This document shows, piece after piece, positions 6,922 through 15,926 of a DNA stretch of 24,413 bases. The translations under genes were made by a program, and so were the position numbers. The notes beneath the pieces are model-generated. The model made no database searches. It worked only from the letters and a program-made list of their open reading frames with translations, and was not told where the DNA came from. Location of the stretch: NCBI GenBank assembly GCA_017404125.1, contig JAFRCZ010000162.1, forward strand, positions 1-24,413, in the 5' to 3' direction. Origin of the DNA: Methanobrevibacter sp. GTDB taxonomy: Archaea > Methanobacteriota > Methanobacteria > Methanobacteriales > Methanobacteriaceae. The stretch's first letter is position 1; every line of letters starts with the position of its first letter.

Positions 6922-7911
6922 TTAATTCAATGCATTAATAATGGCTTCAGCAACTTCACTAGTGCTTGCATTTCCTCCAAGGTCTGGAGTCAATGTCTTT
7001 CCCTCATTCAAGACAGAGAGTATTGCATCATTCAATTTCTCTTCTGCCTCATACTCTTCCAAATAGTTCAGCATCATGCAGGCTGAAAGAAGCATAGCCA
7101 TTGGATTAGCTATTCCCTGGCCTGCAATGTCTGGTGCAGAACCATGAACAGGTTCAAACAATGCCCCATCAGCGCCAATGTTTCCAGATGGAATCATTCC
7201 AAGGCCCCCTACAAGCCCTGCTCCCTCATCTGAGAGAATGTCTCCAAAGAGATTGGTTGTCACAATGACTTCAAAGCTTTCAGGCCTTGTAATGAGATAC
7301 ATTGCAGTAGCATCTACATAGTAATCTTCAGCTTCTATTTCACCTTCATATTGTTTAGCCACTTCGTAAAAGATTTCCTTGAATAAGCCATCAGTCACTT
7401 TCAATACATTTGCCTTATGAACACCTGTAACCTTTGACTTATTATTGTTTTTAGCATATTGGAAAGCATAATCTATAATGCGCCTTTCTGCATTTCTGGT
7501 GATTATTCTTCTAGCTATTGCACCTTCTTCTGTATATTCCTCTTCTTTAGCAATATACATTCCTTCAGTGTTTTCCCTAACAATCATAAAGTCAAGATTT
7601 TCAAAAAGAGCATTGGTGTTTGGATAGGATTTTACAGGTCTTAAATTAGCAAATAGGTTCAATTCCTGTCTGAGCCTTACAATAACATCTGCTGCTGTTT
7701 CACCTGCAGCTCCAAAGAGACATGCATCTGCATTTTTTGCAAGCTCTATTGTTTCATCAGGCAAAGCCTTGCCGTTTTTCTCTAGGCATTCATCTCCAGC
7801 TTTACCATAAGTAAAATTAAAGTCAATATCCAATGATTCTAAAACATTGATTGTTGCTTCCATCACTTCTCTACCGATTCCATCTCCAGGAATCACTGCA
7901 ATATCATACAT
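6922..7911 (-). CDS. leuB: 3-isopropylmalate dehydrogenase
   Basis: This enzyme oxidatively decarboxylates 3-isopropylmalate with NAD to 2-ketoisocaproate, the third step of leucine synthesis. The 329 residues show the beta-decarboxylating dehydrogenase signature: IPGDGIGREV at the N terminus, RLRQELNLFANLRPVKSY with the substrate arginines, VRENTEGMY, the catalytic Tyr/Lys region, NLFGDILSDEGAGLVGGLG, and EPVHGSAPDIAGQGIANP near the NAD site. Methanogens carry a paralogue, AksF, acting on homoisocitrate in coenzyme B synthesis. I prefer LeuB because the start codon overlaps the leuD stop by one base (TAATG) in a leuCDB operon. The alternative remains possible. Confidence 0.85.
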   Translation of the reverse strand: MYDIAVIPGDGIGREVMEATINVLESLDIDFNFTYGKAGDECLEKNGKALPDETIELAKNADACLFGAAGETAADVIVRLRQELNLFANLRPVKSYPNTNALFENLDFMIVRENTEGMYIAKEEEYTEEGAIARRIITRNAERRIIDYAFQYAKNNNKSKVTGVHKANVLKVTDGLFKEIFYEVAKQYEGEIEAEDYYVDATAMYLITRPESFEVIVTTNLFGDILSDEGAGLVGGLGMIPSGNIGADGALFEPVHGSAPDIAGQGIANPMAMLLSACMMLNYLEEYEAEEKLNDAILSVLNEGKTLTPDLGGNASTSEVAEAIINALN

Positions 7912-8396
7912 TATTTGACCTCTTTTTCTTTAAGATAATTTATTAAGCCGCCAGATTCAAGGATTTCCAACATGAATGGAGGCAATTTCTTAAATTCAAT
8001 TTCCTTTCCGCTCTCAGATATGATCAATCCTTTTTCCATATCCACGTCTATTTCTTCCCCATCTTCAATAATTTCACTCACACCAGGTGCTTCCAAAAGG
8101 GGAACTCCTACATTTGTTGCGTTTCTATAGAAGATTCTTGCAAAGGATTCAGCTATTACAGCAGATATTCCACATCCCTTAATAGCTATTGGAGCATGCT
8201 CTCTGCTTGATCCACATCCGAAATTGGTACCTCCAAGAATGAAGTCTCCTTCAGTGACCTTTTCCTTAAATCCAGAAACCAATCCTTCCATGCAATGTTC
8301 AGATAGCTTTTCCTCATCAGTGTAAATTAAATATCTTCCTGGAAGAATAATGTCTGTATCAATGTCATTTCCAAATTTCCAAACTTTTCCTTTCAT
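7911..8396 (-). CDS. leuD: 3-isopropylmalate dehydratase small subunit
   Basis: This is the swivel-domain subunit of isopropylmalate isomerase; with LeuC it interconverts 2- and 3-isopropylmalate. The 161 residues are typical of the short archaeal form: GNDIDTDIILPGRYL at 9-23, LGGTNFGCGSSREHAPIAIKGCG (active-site loop), and AESFARIFYRNATNVGVPLLE. The substrate-specificity loop after GR is YLIYT (22-26), an uncharged loop that in methanogens points to isopropylmalate; the homoaconitase paralogue carries an arginine here. A GAGGGA ribosome binding site precedes the ATG. It lies 51 bases after leuC and overlaps leuB by one base, so the subunits and the next enzyme are made together. Confidence 0.88.
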   Translation of the reverse strand: MKGKVWKFGNDIDTDIILPGRYLIYTDEEKLSEHCMEGLVSGFKEKVTEGDFILGGTNFGCGSSREHAPIAIKGCGISAVIAESFARIFYRNATNVGVPLLEAPGVSEIIEDGEEIDVDMEKGLIISESGKEIEFKKLPPFMLEILESGGLINYLKEKEVK

Positions 8397-8447
8397 ATCA
8401 TTCCCTCATAGGCTAAAGCTTTTCTCATATTTTCTAGTATATTTCTC

Positions 8448-9725
8448 CTATTTTGGCACAGTAATTCTTCCGTGAATAGCTGACTCTGCAGCCACTTTTG
8501 CTGAAGACAAGTAGACTTTTCCTTCTGGACTTCCTTGCCTTCCCTTGAAGTTTCTGTTTGATGTTGAAAGACTTACTTCATCTGGTCCGATAAGGCCGGT
8601 ATGGCCTCCAAGGCATGGTCCGCAACAAGGTGCTGAAACAAGGGCTCCAGCTTCAACAAATATCCTAATCAAGCCTTCCTCCAGTGCCTTAAGATAAGTT
8701 TCCTTGGATGCTGGAATGACTAGCATTCTAAGGCCATTTGCAATTTCTTTTCCTTTAAGTATTTTAGCTGCATCCCTTAAGTCTTCAATTCTTCCGTTGG
8801 TGCATGATCCAATGAACACTTGGTCTATTTCAACATCACCTAATTCACTGGCAGGCCTTACATTGTCAACATTATGGGGACAAGCTATTTGCGGTTCCAA
8901 ATCGCTGACATCAACATCAACAATTTCAAGGCTTGATGAGTCTAAATCGGTTTTAAGATTGGATTTTTCCATAAAAGCCTTTAGTCTGTTTTTATTTTCA
9001 TCGCTAACTCTATCCTTAAGGTAGTCATATGTCTTCTTGTCAGGCTCTATAAGCCCGGTTTTTCCTCCCATTTCAATGGCCATATTTGATAGAACCATTC
9101 TGTCAGACACTCGCATGTCTGAAATGGTTTCTCCTGCAAATTCACAGGACTTATAGGTCGCCCCATCTGCTCCAACCTGGCCTATGATGTTTAAGATAAC
9201 ATCCTTTGCTGAAGTGTTTTCCTTTAGCTTTCCTTCAACATTGAATCTAATGGTTTCAGGAACCTTAAACCATAATTGTCCTGTAGATAAAACCATTGCC
9301 ATATCTGTAGATCCGATTCCAGTTGCAAATGCTCCAAGGGCACCATAAGTGCATGTGTGTGAGTCTGCACCTACAATGACTGTGCCAGGTATCACATGGC
9401 CCTTTTCAGGCAAGACCTGATGGCAAACCCCTTCCTTTACATCGTAGAAGTTTTCAATTTTCTGTTCCTTTACAAATCTTCTCATAAGGATATGATTGTT
9501 TGCAGAATCAAGGGAGTCTGCTGGAACCTGATGGTCAAATGGAATCACGATTTTAGATGGGTCCCATACTTTTTCGGTTCCAATCTTATTGAATGATTCA
9601 ACTGCAAGAGGGCCGGTTAAATCATGCATCATAGCTATATCGATATCTGCCATCACTATATCTCCAGCTTCTGCTTGTCCTTTGCCGGAAGCTCTTGCAA
9701 ATATCTTTTCAGCGATTGTTGACAT
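8448..9725 (-). CDS. leuC: 3-isopropylmalate dehydratase large subunit
   Basis: This is the aconitase-type large subunit, carrying the 4Fe-4S cluster that binds the substrate hydroxyl. The 425 residues include [23 protein letters not shown] (about 117-139), the cluster cysteines C308 in FIGSCTNGR and C368/C371 in APCCGPC, and the [15 protein letters not shown] arginine motif. The length is that of the archaeal IPMI/homoaconitase group. Cluster loading makes it oxygen-sensitive, as expected in a strict anaerobe. A strong GAGGTGA ribosome binding site precedes the ATG. Only 55 bases separate it from the upstream wecC stop, with no obvious terminator, so it may be partly co-transcribed with wecC. 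Confidence 0.9.
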   Translation of the reverse strand: MSTIAEKIFARASGKGQAEAGDIVMADIDIAMMHDLTGPLAVESFNKIGTEKVWDPSKIVIPFDHQVPADSLDSANNHILMRRFVKEQKIENFYDVKEGVCHQVLPEKGHVIPGTVIVGADSHTCTYGALGAFATGIGSTDMAMVLSTGQLWFKVPETIRFNVEGKLKENTSAKDVILNIIGQVGADGATYKSCEFAGETISDMRVSDRMVLSNMAIEMGGKTGLIEPDKKTYDYLKDRVSDENKNRLKAFMEKSNLKTDLDSSSLEIVDVDVSDLEPQIACPHNVDNVRPASELGDVEIDQVFIGSCTNGRIEDLRDAAKILKGKEIANGLRMLVIPASKETYLKALEEGLIRIFVEAGALVSAPCCGPCLGGHTGLIGPDEVSLSTSNRNFKGRQGSPEGKVYLSSAKVAAESAIHGRITVPK

Positions 9726-9780
9726 ATTTTCACCTCAATTAAAAAGAGTTAATGATAGTTAGTATGAATTGATTATTGTT

Positions 9781-11040
9781 TTATTTATTGTATTTATACA
9801 AATTGCCATAGTTTATTAAAGTAATGCCTTCAGGCACTTCTTTTATTATATTCTTGGTATCAAAGATGATTTTTGTTTTCATGTTTTTGCCTAAAGCATC
9901 ATAATCCAAGTCTTTGAATTGATTATGGTCAGTTAAAATCAATACCAATGAGGAGTCTTTAGTTGCCTCATCAAAATCTTCATAATCCGGATTGTCAAAG
10001 TGTGGGTCATGGATAGCTATTTCGTATCCTGCAGCCTTTAATCCAGTGATTATTTCAAATGCAGGGCTTTCCCTTGCATCGTCAGTATTTCCTTTATATG
10101 CCACTCCAAAGATGCTTATCTTTTCCCCGTCAGGGTCTAGATTGCTTAGGATTTTGCCTGTGTTTTCAATGACAAAACCAGGCATGCTGTTATTTGTATC
10201 CCTTGCAAGCTTGATTATTTTAGCAACATCTGGAGCCTTTGCATAAATGAAATAAGGATCAATAGCTAAGCAGTGGCCTCCTACACCAGGGCCTGGGCTA
10301 TGGATGTTTACTCTGGGATGCTTGTTTGCCATTTCAATGACATCAAGGGCATTCACTCCGATTTCCGCACCTATCTTTGCAAGCTCGTTTGCAAGTGCAA
10401 TGTTTACATCCCTAAAGGTATTTTCCATACATTTGGACATTTCTGCAGTTTTTGCTTCAGTTTCAATTATCTCCCCCTTAACAAAGGTTCTGTAAACATC
10501 TGCCGCTTTACGACTGCATTCTTCTGTTATTCCGCCAACAATCCTATTGTTGTTTACCAATTCTTCCATAATCTGTCCAGGGAGAACTCTTTCAGGGCAG
10601 TGAGCAAGGAACAAATCTTCTCCAATTTCAAATCCTTCATTTTCAAATATTGGCTTTATCACTTCATCGGTAGACATAGGAGCTATTGTAGATTCGATGA
10701 TGACAACATTTCCCTTATTTAAAACAGGCAAAATGGATTGGCATGCAGATATTACATAGCTTAAGTCACAGCTTAAGTCTTCCTTTACATAAGGGGTGGG
10801 AACTGTGATGATAAATGTGTCTGCCTCTTCCGGCTTTAATGATGCACGGTAATGCCCTTTTTCCACAGCATTTTCAATGGCATCTGAAATTCCCGGCTCT
10901 TCAATATGAGCTATTCCTTGGTTTAGCTTGTCAACAATATCTTCATTGACATCCACTCCAAGAACTTCACAGCCGTTTTTAGCAAACAATGCTGCTGTCG
11001 GCAATCCAATATATCCTTGTCCTACAATACAAATCTTCAT
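9781..11040 (-). CDS. wecC: UDP-N-acetyl-D-mannosaminuronate dehydrogenase-type enzyme
   Basis: This is a nucleotide-sugar 6-dehydrogenase that oxidises C6 of a UDP-N-acetylhexosamine to the uronate in two NAD-linked steps. The 419 residues fit the WecC family: Rossmann motif VGQGYIGLPTA (6-16), VPTPYV (80-85), ESTIAP (116-121), ERVLPG (150-155), and the catalytic block SPGPGVGGHCLAIDPYF with Cys257. A C-terminal UDP-binding domain starts near 310 (FGVAYKGNTDDARESP). WecC makes UDP-ManNAc uronate; a related uronate such as the N-acetyltalosaminuronate of pseudomurein cannot be excluded. It is divergent from the rml operon and precedes leuC on its own strand. AGGGCGAT acts as ribosome binding site. 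Confidence 0.88.
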   Translation of the reverse strand: MKICIVGQGYIGLPTAALFAKNGCEVLGVDVNEDIVDKLNQGIAHIEEPGISDAIENAVEKGHYRASLKPEEADTFIITVPTPYVKEDLSCDLSYVISACQSILPVLNKGNVVIIESTIAPMSTDEVIKPIFENEGFEIGEDLFLAHCPERVLPGQIMEELVNNNRIVGGITEECSRKAADVYRTFVKGEIIETEAKTAEMSKCMENTFRDVNIALANELAKIGAEIGVNALDVIEMANKHPRVNIHSPGPGVGGHCLAIDPYFIYAKAPDVAKIIKLARDTNNSMPGFVIENTGKILSNLDPDGEKISIFGVAYKGNTDDARESPAFEIITGLKAAGYEIAIHDPHFDNPDYEDFDEATKDSSLVLILTDHNQFKDLDYDALGKNMKTKIIFDTKNIIKEVPEGITLINYGNLYKYNK

Positions 11041-11315
11041 AAATATCGCCCTGATTTAGTTGAATTGATTATTAAATAATTTTTATATTTTTAAAAGTCT
11101 TTTAGTTTTTAATAGTTTTTAGATTAAATTTTTGAGTTTTTATAGATTTCAATAGTTGCATGATTTTCAATGCTTATTAGATTTTTTAATAGTTTATACG
11201 ATTTTATATATAATTTTTATTTAATATAAAGATATTTAAATGATTAATTAACTAATAATATTTATATTTTATAAAAATTAAAAATCATATTATAATAATT
11301 TATTTGAGGAGTTTT
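11041..11315. promoter_or_regulatory. Divergent promoter region of wecC and the rml operon
   Basis: These 275 bases between two divergent cell-surface genes contain no credible gene. A TATA-like stretch, TTATATATA at about 11204-11212, may serve the rml side, which would give a leader of roughly 80 bases. For wecC the T/A-rich stretch just upstream is too degenerate to single out a box. Confidence 0.35.
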
Positions 11316-12176
11316 ATGAAAATATTGATAACTGGCGCTTATGGAATGTTAGGTTCTGATTTAAGGGAAGTCCTTAAGAACTTTGAATTGATATGCACCG
11401 GTTCCAAGGATTTGGATATAACTGACAAAGATAAAGTAATGGATTTCATCAGTGAAAAATCCCCTGATTTGGTAATCAATGCTGCAGCCTATACTGCTGT
11501 TGACGATTGTGAAACCCACTATGATGAGGCATATGCAGTAAATGCAATAGGCCCTAAAAATTTAGCCATTGCATGCAATAAGATTGATGTTCCCTTAATC
11601 CATATCAGTACAGATTATGTCTTTGATGGAAGCAAAAGGACTCCTCTTATAGAAACCGATAAATTAGGCCCTAAAAGCGCTTATGGAAAAACAAAGCTTG
11701 AAGGAGAAAAGTTCATTCGCCAAAGCACTGACAAGTATTTCATTCTTCGTACTGCATGGCTATATGGCCTTCATGGAAATAATTTTGTAAAGACAATGTT
11801 GGATTTGGCAGAAACCCATGATGAGATAACTGTAGTCAATGATCAGATAGGCTCTCCAACATATTCATTGGATTTGGCTGTAGCAATAACCAATCTTTTG
11901 CATAGTGACAAGTATGGCATCTATCATGTAACAAACGAAGGGGAATGCTCATGGTATGAATTTTCAAAGTTGATATTCGAATTATCAAATATTGACGTTA
12001 AGGTAATCCCCGTCAGCACTGAAGAGTTCCCAAGACCTGCCCCAAGACCTAATTATTCAGTTTTGGATAATAAAAAATGGAATGCTTCAGGATTTGTTCC
12101 AATGAGGGATTATAAAGAGGCTTTAGGCGCATATTTATCATTGTATAATTTTTTCAAGAGAATTAAAAAAATATAA
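11316..12176 (+). CDS. rmlD: dTDP-4-dehydrorhamnose reductase
   Basis: This is the last step of dTDP-L-rhamnose synthesis, the NAD(P)H reduction of dTDP-4-keto-L-rhamnose. The 286-residue short-chain dehydrogenase/reductase shows the nucleotide motif ITGAYGMLG near the N terminus, STDYVFDG (98-105) and the catalytic YGKTK pair (Tyr123, Lys127). The C terminus carries RPAPRPNYSVLD, the conserved block that contacts the dTDP-sugar in RmlD. An upstream in-frame TTG at 11304 exists, but GAGGAG at 11306-11311 is placed to serve the ATG at 11316. It is the first gene of an rmlD-A-C-B run, 105 bases ahead of rmlA. Confidence 0.94.
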   Translation: MKILITGAYGMLGSDLREVLKNFELICTGSKDLDITDKDKVMDFISEKSPDLVINAAAYTAVDDCETHYDEAYAVNAIGPKNLAIACNKIDVPLIHISTDYVFDGSKRTPLIETDKLGPKSAYGKTKLEGEKFIRQSTDKYFILRTAWLYGLHGNNFVKTMLDLAETHDEITVVNDQIGSPTYSLDLAVAITNLLHSDKYGIYHVTNEGECSWYEFSKLIFELSNIDVKVIPVSTEEFPRPAPRPNYSVLDNKKWNASGFVPMRDYKEALGAYLSLYNFFKRIKKI

Positions 12177-12281
12177 ATAAATTTAAAAAAATTTAAAATA
12201 AATGTCTATAAAATTTTCTATTAAACTCAAATAAAATTTATCAATTAATTAAATGATTAAAATTATTAAAGTCGTGATTAT

Positions 12282-13154
12282 ATGAAAGGAATTGTATTAG
12301 CTGGCGGTGCTGGAACAAGATTGTATCCAATTACAAAAGCTGTTTCCAAACAGTTATTGCCCTTATATGATAAGCCAATGATCTATTATCCAATATCAGT
12401 TTTAATGTTAGCTAACATAAGGGAAATTCTTATCATCTCCACTCCAAGAGACTTGCCGATGTATGAGGAATTATTGGGAGACGGCTCTGATTTGGGAATG
12501 TCCTTCTCTTATGCAGAGCAGGAAAATCCTAATGGTTTGGCTGAAGCATTCATTATCGGTGAGGAGTTCATTGGCGATGACAATGTTGCCCTTATTTTAG
12601 GAGACAACGTATTCCATGGACACAGATTCACTGAAATATTGGAAAGGGCATGTTCTCTTGAAGAGGGAGCAGTTGTTTTCGGCTACTATACAAACAGGCC
12701 AGAAGAGTTTGGCGTTGTGGAGTTTGACAAAGAGTGGAATGTATTGTCAATTGAGGAAAAGCCTGAAAATCCTAAATCCAATTATATTGTTCCAGGACTA
12801 TATTTCTATGACAATGATGTAATTGAAATAGCTAAAAATGTTCAGCCATCAAATAGGGGAGAGCTTGAAATCACCTCTATAAATGAAGAGTATCTCAAAT
12901 GCGGAAAGCTAAAGGTAGAATTGCTCGGTAGAGGAATGGCTTGGCTTGATACTGGAACACATGATGGCTTGCTTGAGGCAAGTAACTTCATTGAAACCGT
13001 GCAAAGAAGACAAAGCCTTTACATTGCTTGTTTAGAAGAGATTGCTTATTTGAAAGGTTACATTACTAAAGAGGATTTATTGAGACTGGCTAAGCCTCTT
13101 AAGAAAACAGAATATGGCCAATACCTAATTGAACTGGCTGAAAGAAACAGATAG
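12282..13154 (+). CDS. rmlA: Glucose-1-phosphate thymidylyltransferase
   Basis: This enzyme joins glucose-1-phosphate and dTTP to make dTDP-glucose, the first and usually feedback-controlled step of the rhamnose pathway. The 290 residues are a standard-length Rml[14 protein letters not shown] (6-18) is the nucleotidyltransferase signature, [15 protein letters not shown] (24-38) contacts the sugar phosphate, and ILGDNVFHG holds the metal-binding Asp. [20 protein letters not shown] and [15 protein letters not shown] complete the family pattern. GTGATT precedes the ATG. The next gene, rmlC, starts 8 bases after its stop, so the two are surely co-transcribed. It is closely similar in motifs to bacterial enzymes. 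Confidence 0.96.
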   Translation: MKGIVLAGGAGTRLYPITKAVSKQLLPLYDKPMIYYPISVLMLANIREILIISTPRDLPMYEELLGDGSDLGMSFSYAEQENPNGLAEAFIIGEEFIGDDNVALILGDNVFHGHRFTEILERACSLEEGAVVFGYYTNRPEEFGVVEFDKEWNVLSIEEKPENPKSNYIVPGLYFYDNDVIEIAKNVQPSNRGELEITSINEEYLKCGKLKVELLGRGMAWLDTGTHDGLLEASNFIETVQRRQSLYIACLEEIAYLKGYITKEDLLRLAKPLKKTEYGQYLIELAERNR

Positions 13155-13162
13155 GTGTAAAA

Positions 13163-13726
13163 ATGGGCAAGTTTAAGATTACAAAAAGTGAAATTGAAGG
13201 CGTTTTCACTGTTGAGCCAACTGTTTTTGGGGATGAAAGAGGATATTTCATGGAAACCTACAATGAAAACGATTTCAAGGAGGAAGGCATTGACTTGACT
13301 TTCGTTCAGGACAATCAATCAAAGTCATCAAAAGGAGTTTTGAGAGGCCTTCATTTCCAGTACACTCAACCTCAAGGCAAATTGGTTCGTGTAATAAAAG
13401 GGGAAGTCTTTGATGTGGCTGTTGACCTTAGAAAGGAATCAAAAACCTATGGTAAGTGGGTTGGTGAAATCCTATCTGAAGAGAATAAGAAACAGCTTTT
13501 TGTACCAAAGGGATTTGCTCATGGATTTTTGGTCTTGTCTGATGAAGCTGAATTCGTTTACAAATGCACCGACTTCTACAATGGTGAGGATGAAGGAGGA
13601 ATCATTTGGAATGATCCAGATATTGCTATTGACTGGCCATTGGAGGATATTGGTGAGGAAAACATCCTTTTGTCTGATAAGGATAAGTTATGGAAAACAA
13701 TGAAGGAAACCGAAACAGACTTTTAA
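13163..13726 (+). CDS. rmlC: dTDP-4-dehydrorhamnose 3,5-epimerase
   Basis: This enzyme inverts C3 and C5 of dTDP-4-keto-6-deoxyglucose to give the L-rhamno form. The 187 residues form a single cupin domain. Visible landmarks are FGDERGYFMETY at the N terminus, VLRGLHFQ with catalytic His64, GEVFDVAVDLRK with the conserved Asp, PKGFAHGFLVLSD, and VYKCTDFYN with the active-site Tyr. IIWNDPDIAIDWP is the usual C-terminal block. AGGTG lies in the 8-base gap after rmlA and serves as ribosome binding site. The length is normal and there is no sign of decay. Confidence 0.95.
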   Translation: MGKFKITKSEIEGVFTVEPTVFGDERGYFMETYNENDFKEEGIDLTFVQDNQSKSSKGVLRGLHFQYTQPQGKLVRVIKGEVFDVAVDLRKESKTYGKWVGEILSEENKKQLFVPKGFAHGFLVLSDEAEFVYKCTDFYNGEDEGGIIWNDPDIAIDWPLEDIGEENILLSDKDKLWKTMKETETDF

Positions 13727-13788
13727 TAATTTTCATGCTTAAATTACGCTTAAAAAGAACCAAATAAATAATTTTATTCGTGATTAAT

Positions 13789-14796
13789 ATGGTAGAAGTT
13801 TTAATAACTGGCGGAGCAGGATTTATAGGAAGCAATTTTGTAAAGTATATGCTTGAAAAGTATCCTGACTATGAAATTGTGAATTTGGATGCTCTTACAT
13901 ATTGCGGAAATCTTGAAAACCTGGAGGATATTGAAGACAATCCTAATTATGCCTTTGTAAAAGGGGATATTCAAGATGGGGAATTGATAGATTCAATTGT
14001 CAAGGATTGTGATTATATAGTTCATTTTGCTGCAGAAAGTCATGTAGACCGTAGCATTGAAGACCCTCAAATATTTATAAAAACAAATATCATAGGAACC
14101 CAAGTCCTATTGAATGCTGCAAAGAAACACAATATAAAGAAATTCTTGCAGGTTTCTACAGATGAAGTCTATGGAAGCCTTGGCAAAGAGGGATATTTCA
14201 CCGAAGAAAGTCCCCTCCAGGCAAACAGTCCATATTCCGCTTCAAAGGCCGGTGCAGACTTGATGGTTAGAGCATATGGCGAAACATTTGGATTGCCAAT
14301 CAACATTACCCGCTGTTCCAATAACTATGGCCCTTACCAGTTCCCTGAAAAGCTTATTCCTCTCATGATTTCCAATGCTTTGGAAGATAAGGAATTGCCT
14401 GTATACGGTGATGGAAAGAACATCCGAGACTGGCTTCATGTTTATGATCATTGCACAGCTATTGACCTTGTCCTTCATAAGGGAAAATTGGGAGAGGTTT
14501 ACAATATCGGAGGCCACAATGAAAAGGAAAACATTGAAATCGTCAAACTCATATTGAAGGAGCTCGATAAACCAGAATCCTTAATAAAATTTGTTAAAGA
14601 CAGATTAGGCCATGACAGACGCTATGCAATTGATTCAAGCAAGATTACTGAAGAATTAGGATGGGAGCCTAAATACACCTTTGAAACAGGCATTATTGAA
14701 ACAATCCAATGGTATTTGGATAATCAGGACTGGATGGAAAAAGTGAAATCCGGCGAGTATCAGGAATATTATGAGAAGATGTATTCTAAAAAGTAA
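13789..14796 (+). CDS. rmlB: dTDP-glucose 4,6-dehydratase
   Basis: This NAD-dependent enzyme converts dTDP-glucose to dTDP-4-keto-6-deoxyglucose. The 335 residues show the extended SDR pattern: GGAGFIGSNF (8-17), LDALTYCGN, FAAESHVDRSI, the catalytic STDEVYGS (Thr124, Asp125, Glu126), YSASK (Tyr149, Lys153), RCSNNYGPYQFPEKLIPLMI, and GDGKNIRDWLHVYDH. The frame is open back to a GTG at 13780, but that GTG is part of the sequence GTGATTAAT that serves as ribosome binding site for the ATG at 13789. It follows rmlC by 62 bases and completes the four-gene rhamnose set. Confidence 0.95.
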   Translation: MVEVLITGGAGFIGSNFVKYMLEKYPDYEIVNLDALTYCGNLENLEDIEDNPNYAFVKGDIQDGELIDSIVKDCDYIVHFAAESHVDRSIEDPQIFIKTNIIGTQVLLNAAKKHNIKKFLQVSTDEVYGSLGKEGYFTEESPLQANSPYSASKAGADLMVRAYGETFGLPINITRCSNNYGPYQFPEKLIPLMISNALEDKELPVYGDGKNIRDWLHVYDHCTAIDLVLHKGKLGEVYNIGGHNEKENIEIVKLILKELDKPESLIKFVKDRLGHDRRYAIDSSKITEELGWEPKYTFETGIIETIQWYLDNQDWMEKVKSGEYQEYYEKMYSKK

Positions 14797-14842
14797 AAAA
14801 AATGTAATTTTAATTGAATTCCTTATGAATTAAAGTGATTAT

Positions 14843-15826
14843 ATGAAAGTATCAGTAGTAACACCAAATTATAATGGATTGAAATTCTTGAATAGCTATT
14901 TTGAAACATTATTGATTCAAAGCAGATTTATTGAAGAGATCATTATAATCGATAATGCATCTACTGATGGCAGCATTGAATTCATTGAGGAATTCATAAG
15001 CAGCGCCAACTATCCAATTGATATAGTCCTTATTAAAAATGAAGATAATTTAGGTTTCGCCCCTGCAGTAAATCAGGGAATAAGGCAGGCAAAGAGCGAG
15101 TATATCTATTCTGTAAACAATGATGTGGAATTGGAATGGAATGCTTTGGAAGAGATCATCAAGGCTATGGATGAGTCTATTGATTTAGGCGAAAACCCGT
15201 TTTCAATCCAGTCAAAGATGATTCAGCATTACAATAGAAAAATTATGGATGACGCTGGGGATGAATACACTATACTTGCCTGGACCAAAAAGATTGGTGA
15301 TGGCCAGCCAGTAGAGAGATATAATGAAAAAAGGGAAATATTCTCATCATGTGCTGGTGCAGCATTGTATAGGAAATCAGTTTTAGAGGAAATAGGCTTG
15401 TTTGATGACAATTTCTTTGCTTATGTTGAAGATATTGACTTGTCTTACAGAGCTCAAATATATGGCTATAAGAATTATTTATGCCCGGATTCAATCGTTT
15501 ACCATTATGGAAGCGGAACAAGCGGAAGCAGATACAATGAATTCAAAATCAGATTGGCTGCTCGAAACAACATATTTTTAATCTATAAAAACTTCCCTAT
15601 AATACAAAAGATAATCAATTTCATATTCTTATTCCTTGGATTTTCAATAAAATACCTTTTCTTCGTAAGGAAAGGATATGGCTCCATTTATTTAGATGGA
15701 GTTAAAGAAGGATTAAGAGATAGAAAGAAATTAAGCAAAACTCCATTTTTAAGAAAAAACTGGAAGAATTACTTTAAGATAGAATGGAAGCTTATAAAAA
15801 ACACTTTTGCTTACTTAAAGAAATAA
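14843..15826 (+). CDS. Family 2 glycosyltransferase, rhamnosyltransferase-like (WbbL type)
   Basis: This 327-residue protein has a GT-A domain with VSVVTPNYNG (3-12), IIDNASTDGS (35-44), NLGFAPAVNQGI (69-80) and a VNNDVEL metal-site variant (91-97). CAGAALYRKSVLEEIGLFDDNFFAYVEDIDLSYR (about 170-203) contains the acidic pair 196-197 likely acting as base. This pattern is that of WbbL-like enzymes, many of which transfer L-rhamnose. A hydrophobic segment at about 253-274 followed by basic residues probably anchors the C terminus at the inner face of the membrane. AGTGATTAT precedes the ATG. It lies 46 bases after rmlB, so use of dTDP-rhamnose is a reasonable inference but not shown. Confidence 0.87.
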   Translation: MKVSVVTPNYNGLKFLNSYFETLLIQSRFIEEIIIIDNASTDGSIEFIEEFISSANYPIDIVLIKNEDNLGFAPAVNQGIRQAKSEYIYSVNNDVELEWNALEEIIKAMDESIDLGENPFSIQSKMIQHYNRKIMDDAGDEYTILAWTKKIGDGQPVERYNEKREIFSSCAGAALYRKSVLEEIGLFDDNFFAYVEDIDLSYRAQIYGYKNYLCPDSIVYHYGSGTSGSRYNEFKIRLAARNNIFLIYKNFPIIQKIINFIFLFLGFSIKYLFFVRKGYGSIYLDGVKEGLRDRKKLSKTPFLRKNWKNYFKIEWKLIKNTFAYLKK

Positions 15827-15926
15827 TTATTCAGAAAATAATTATAAAAAAATTATTATCAAAAAATAATCATTCTTAATATTTAATTAAATGCATGCTT
15901 AAATTTGAATTGTTAGGTGCAATAAT

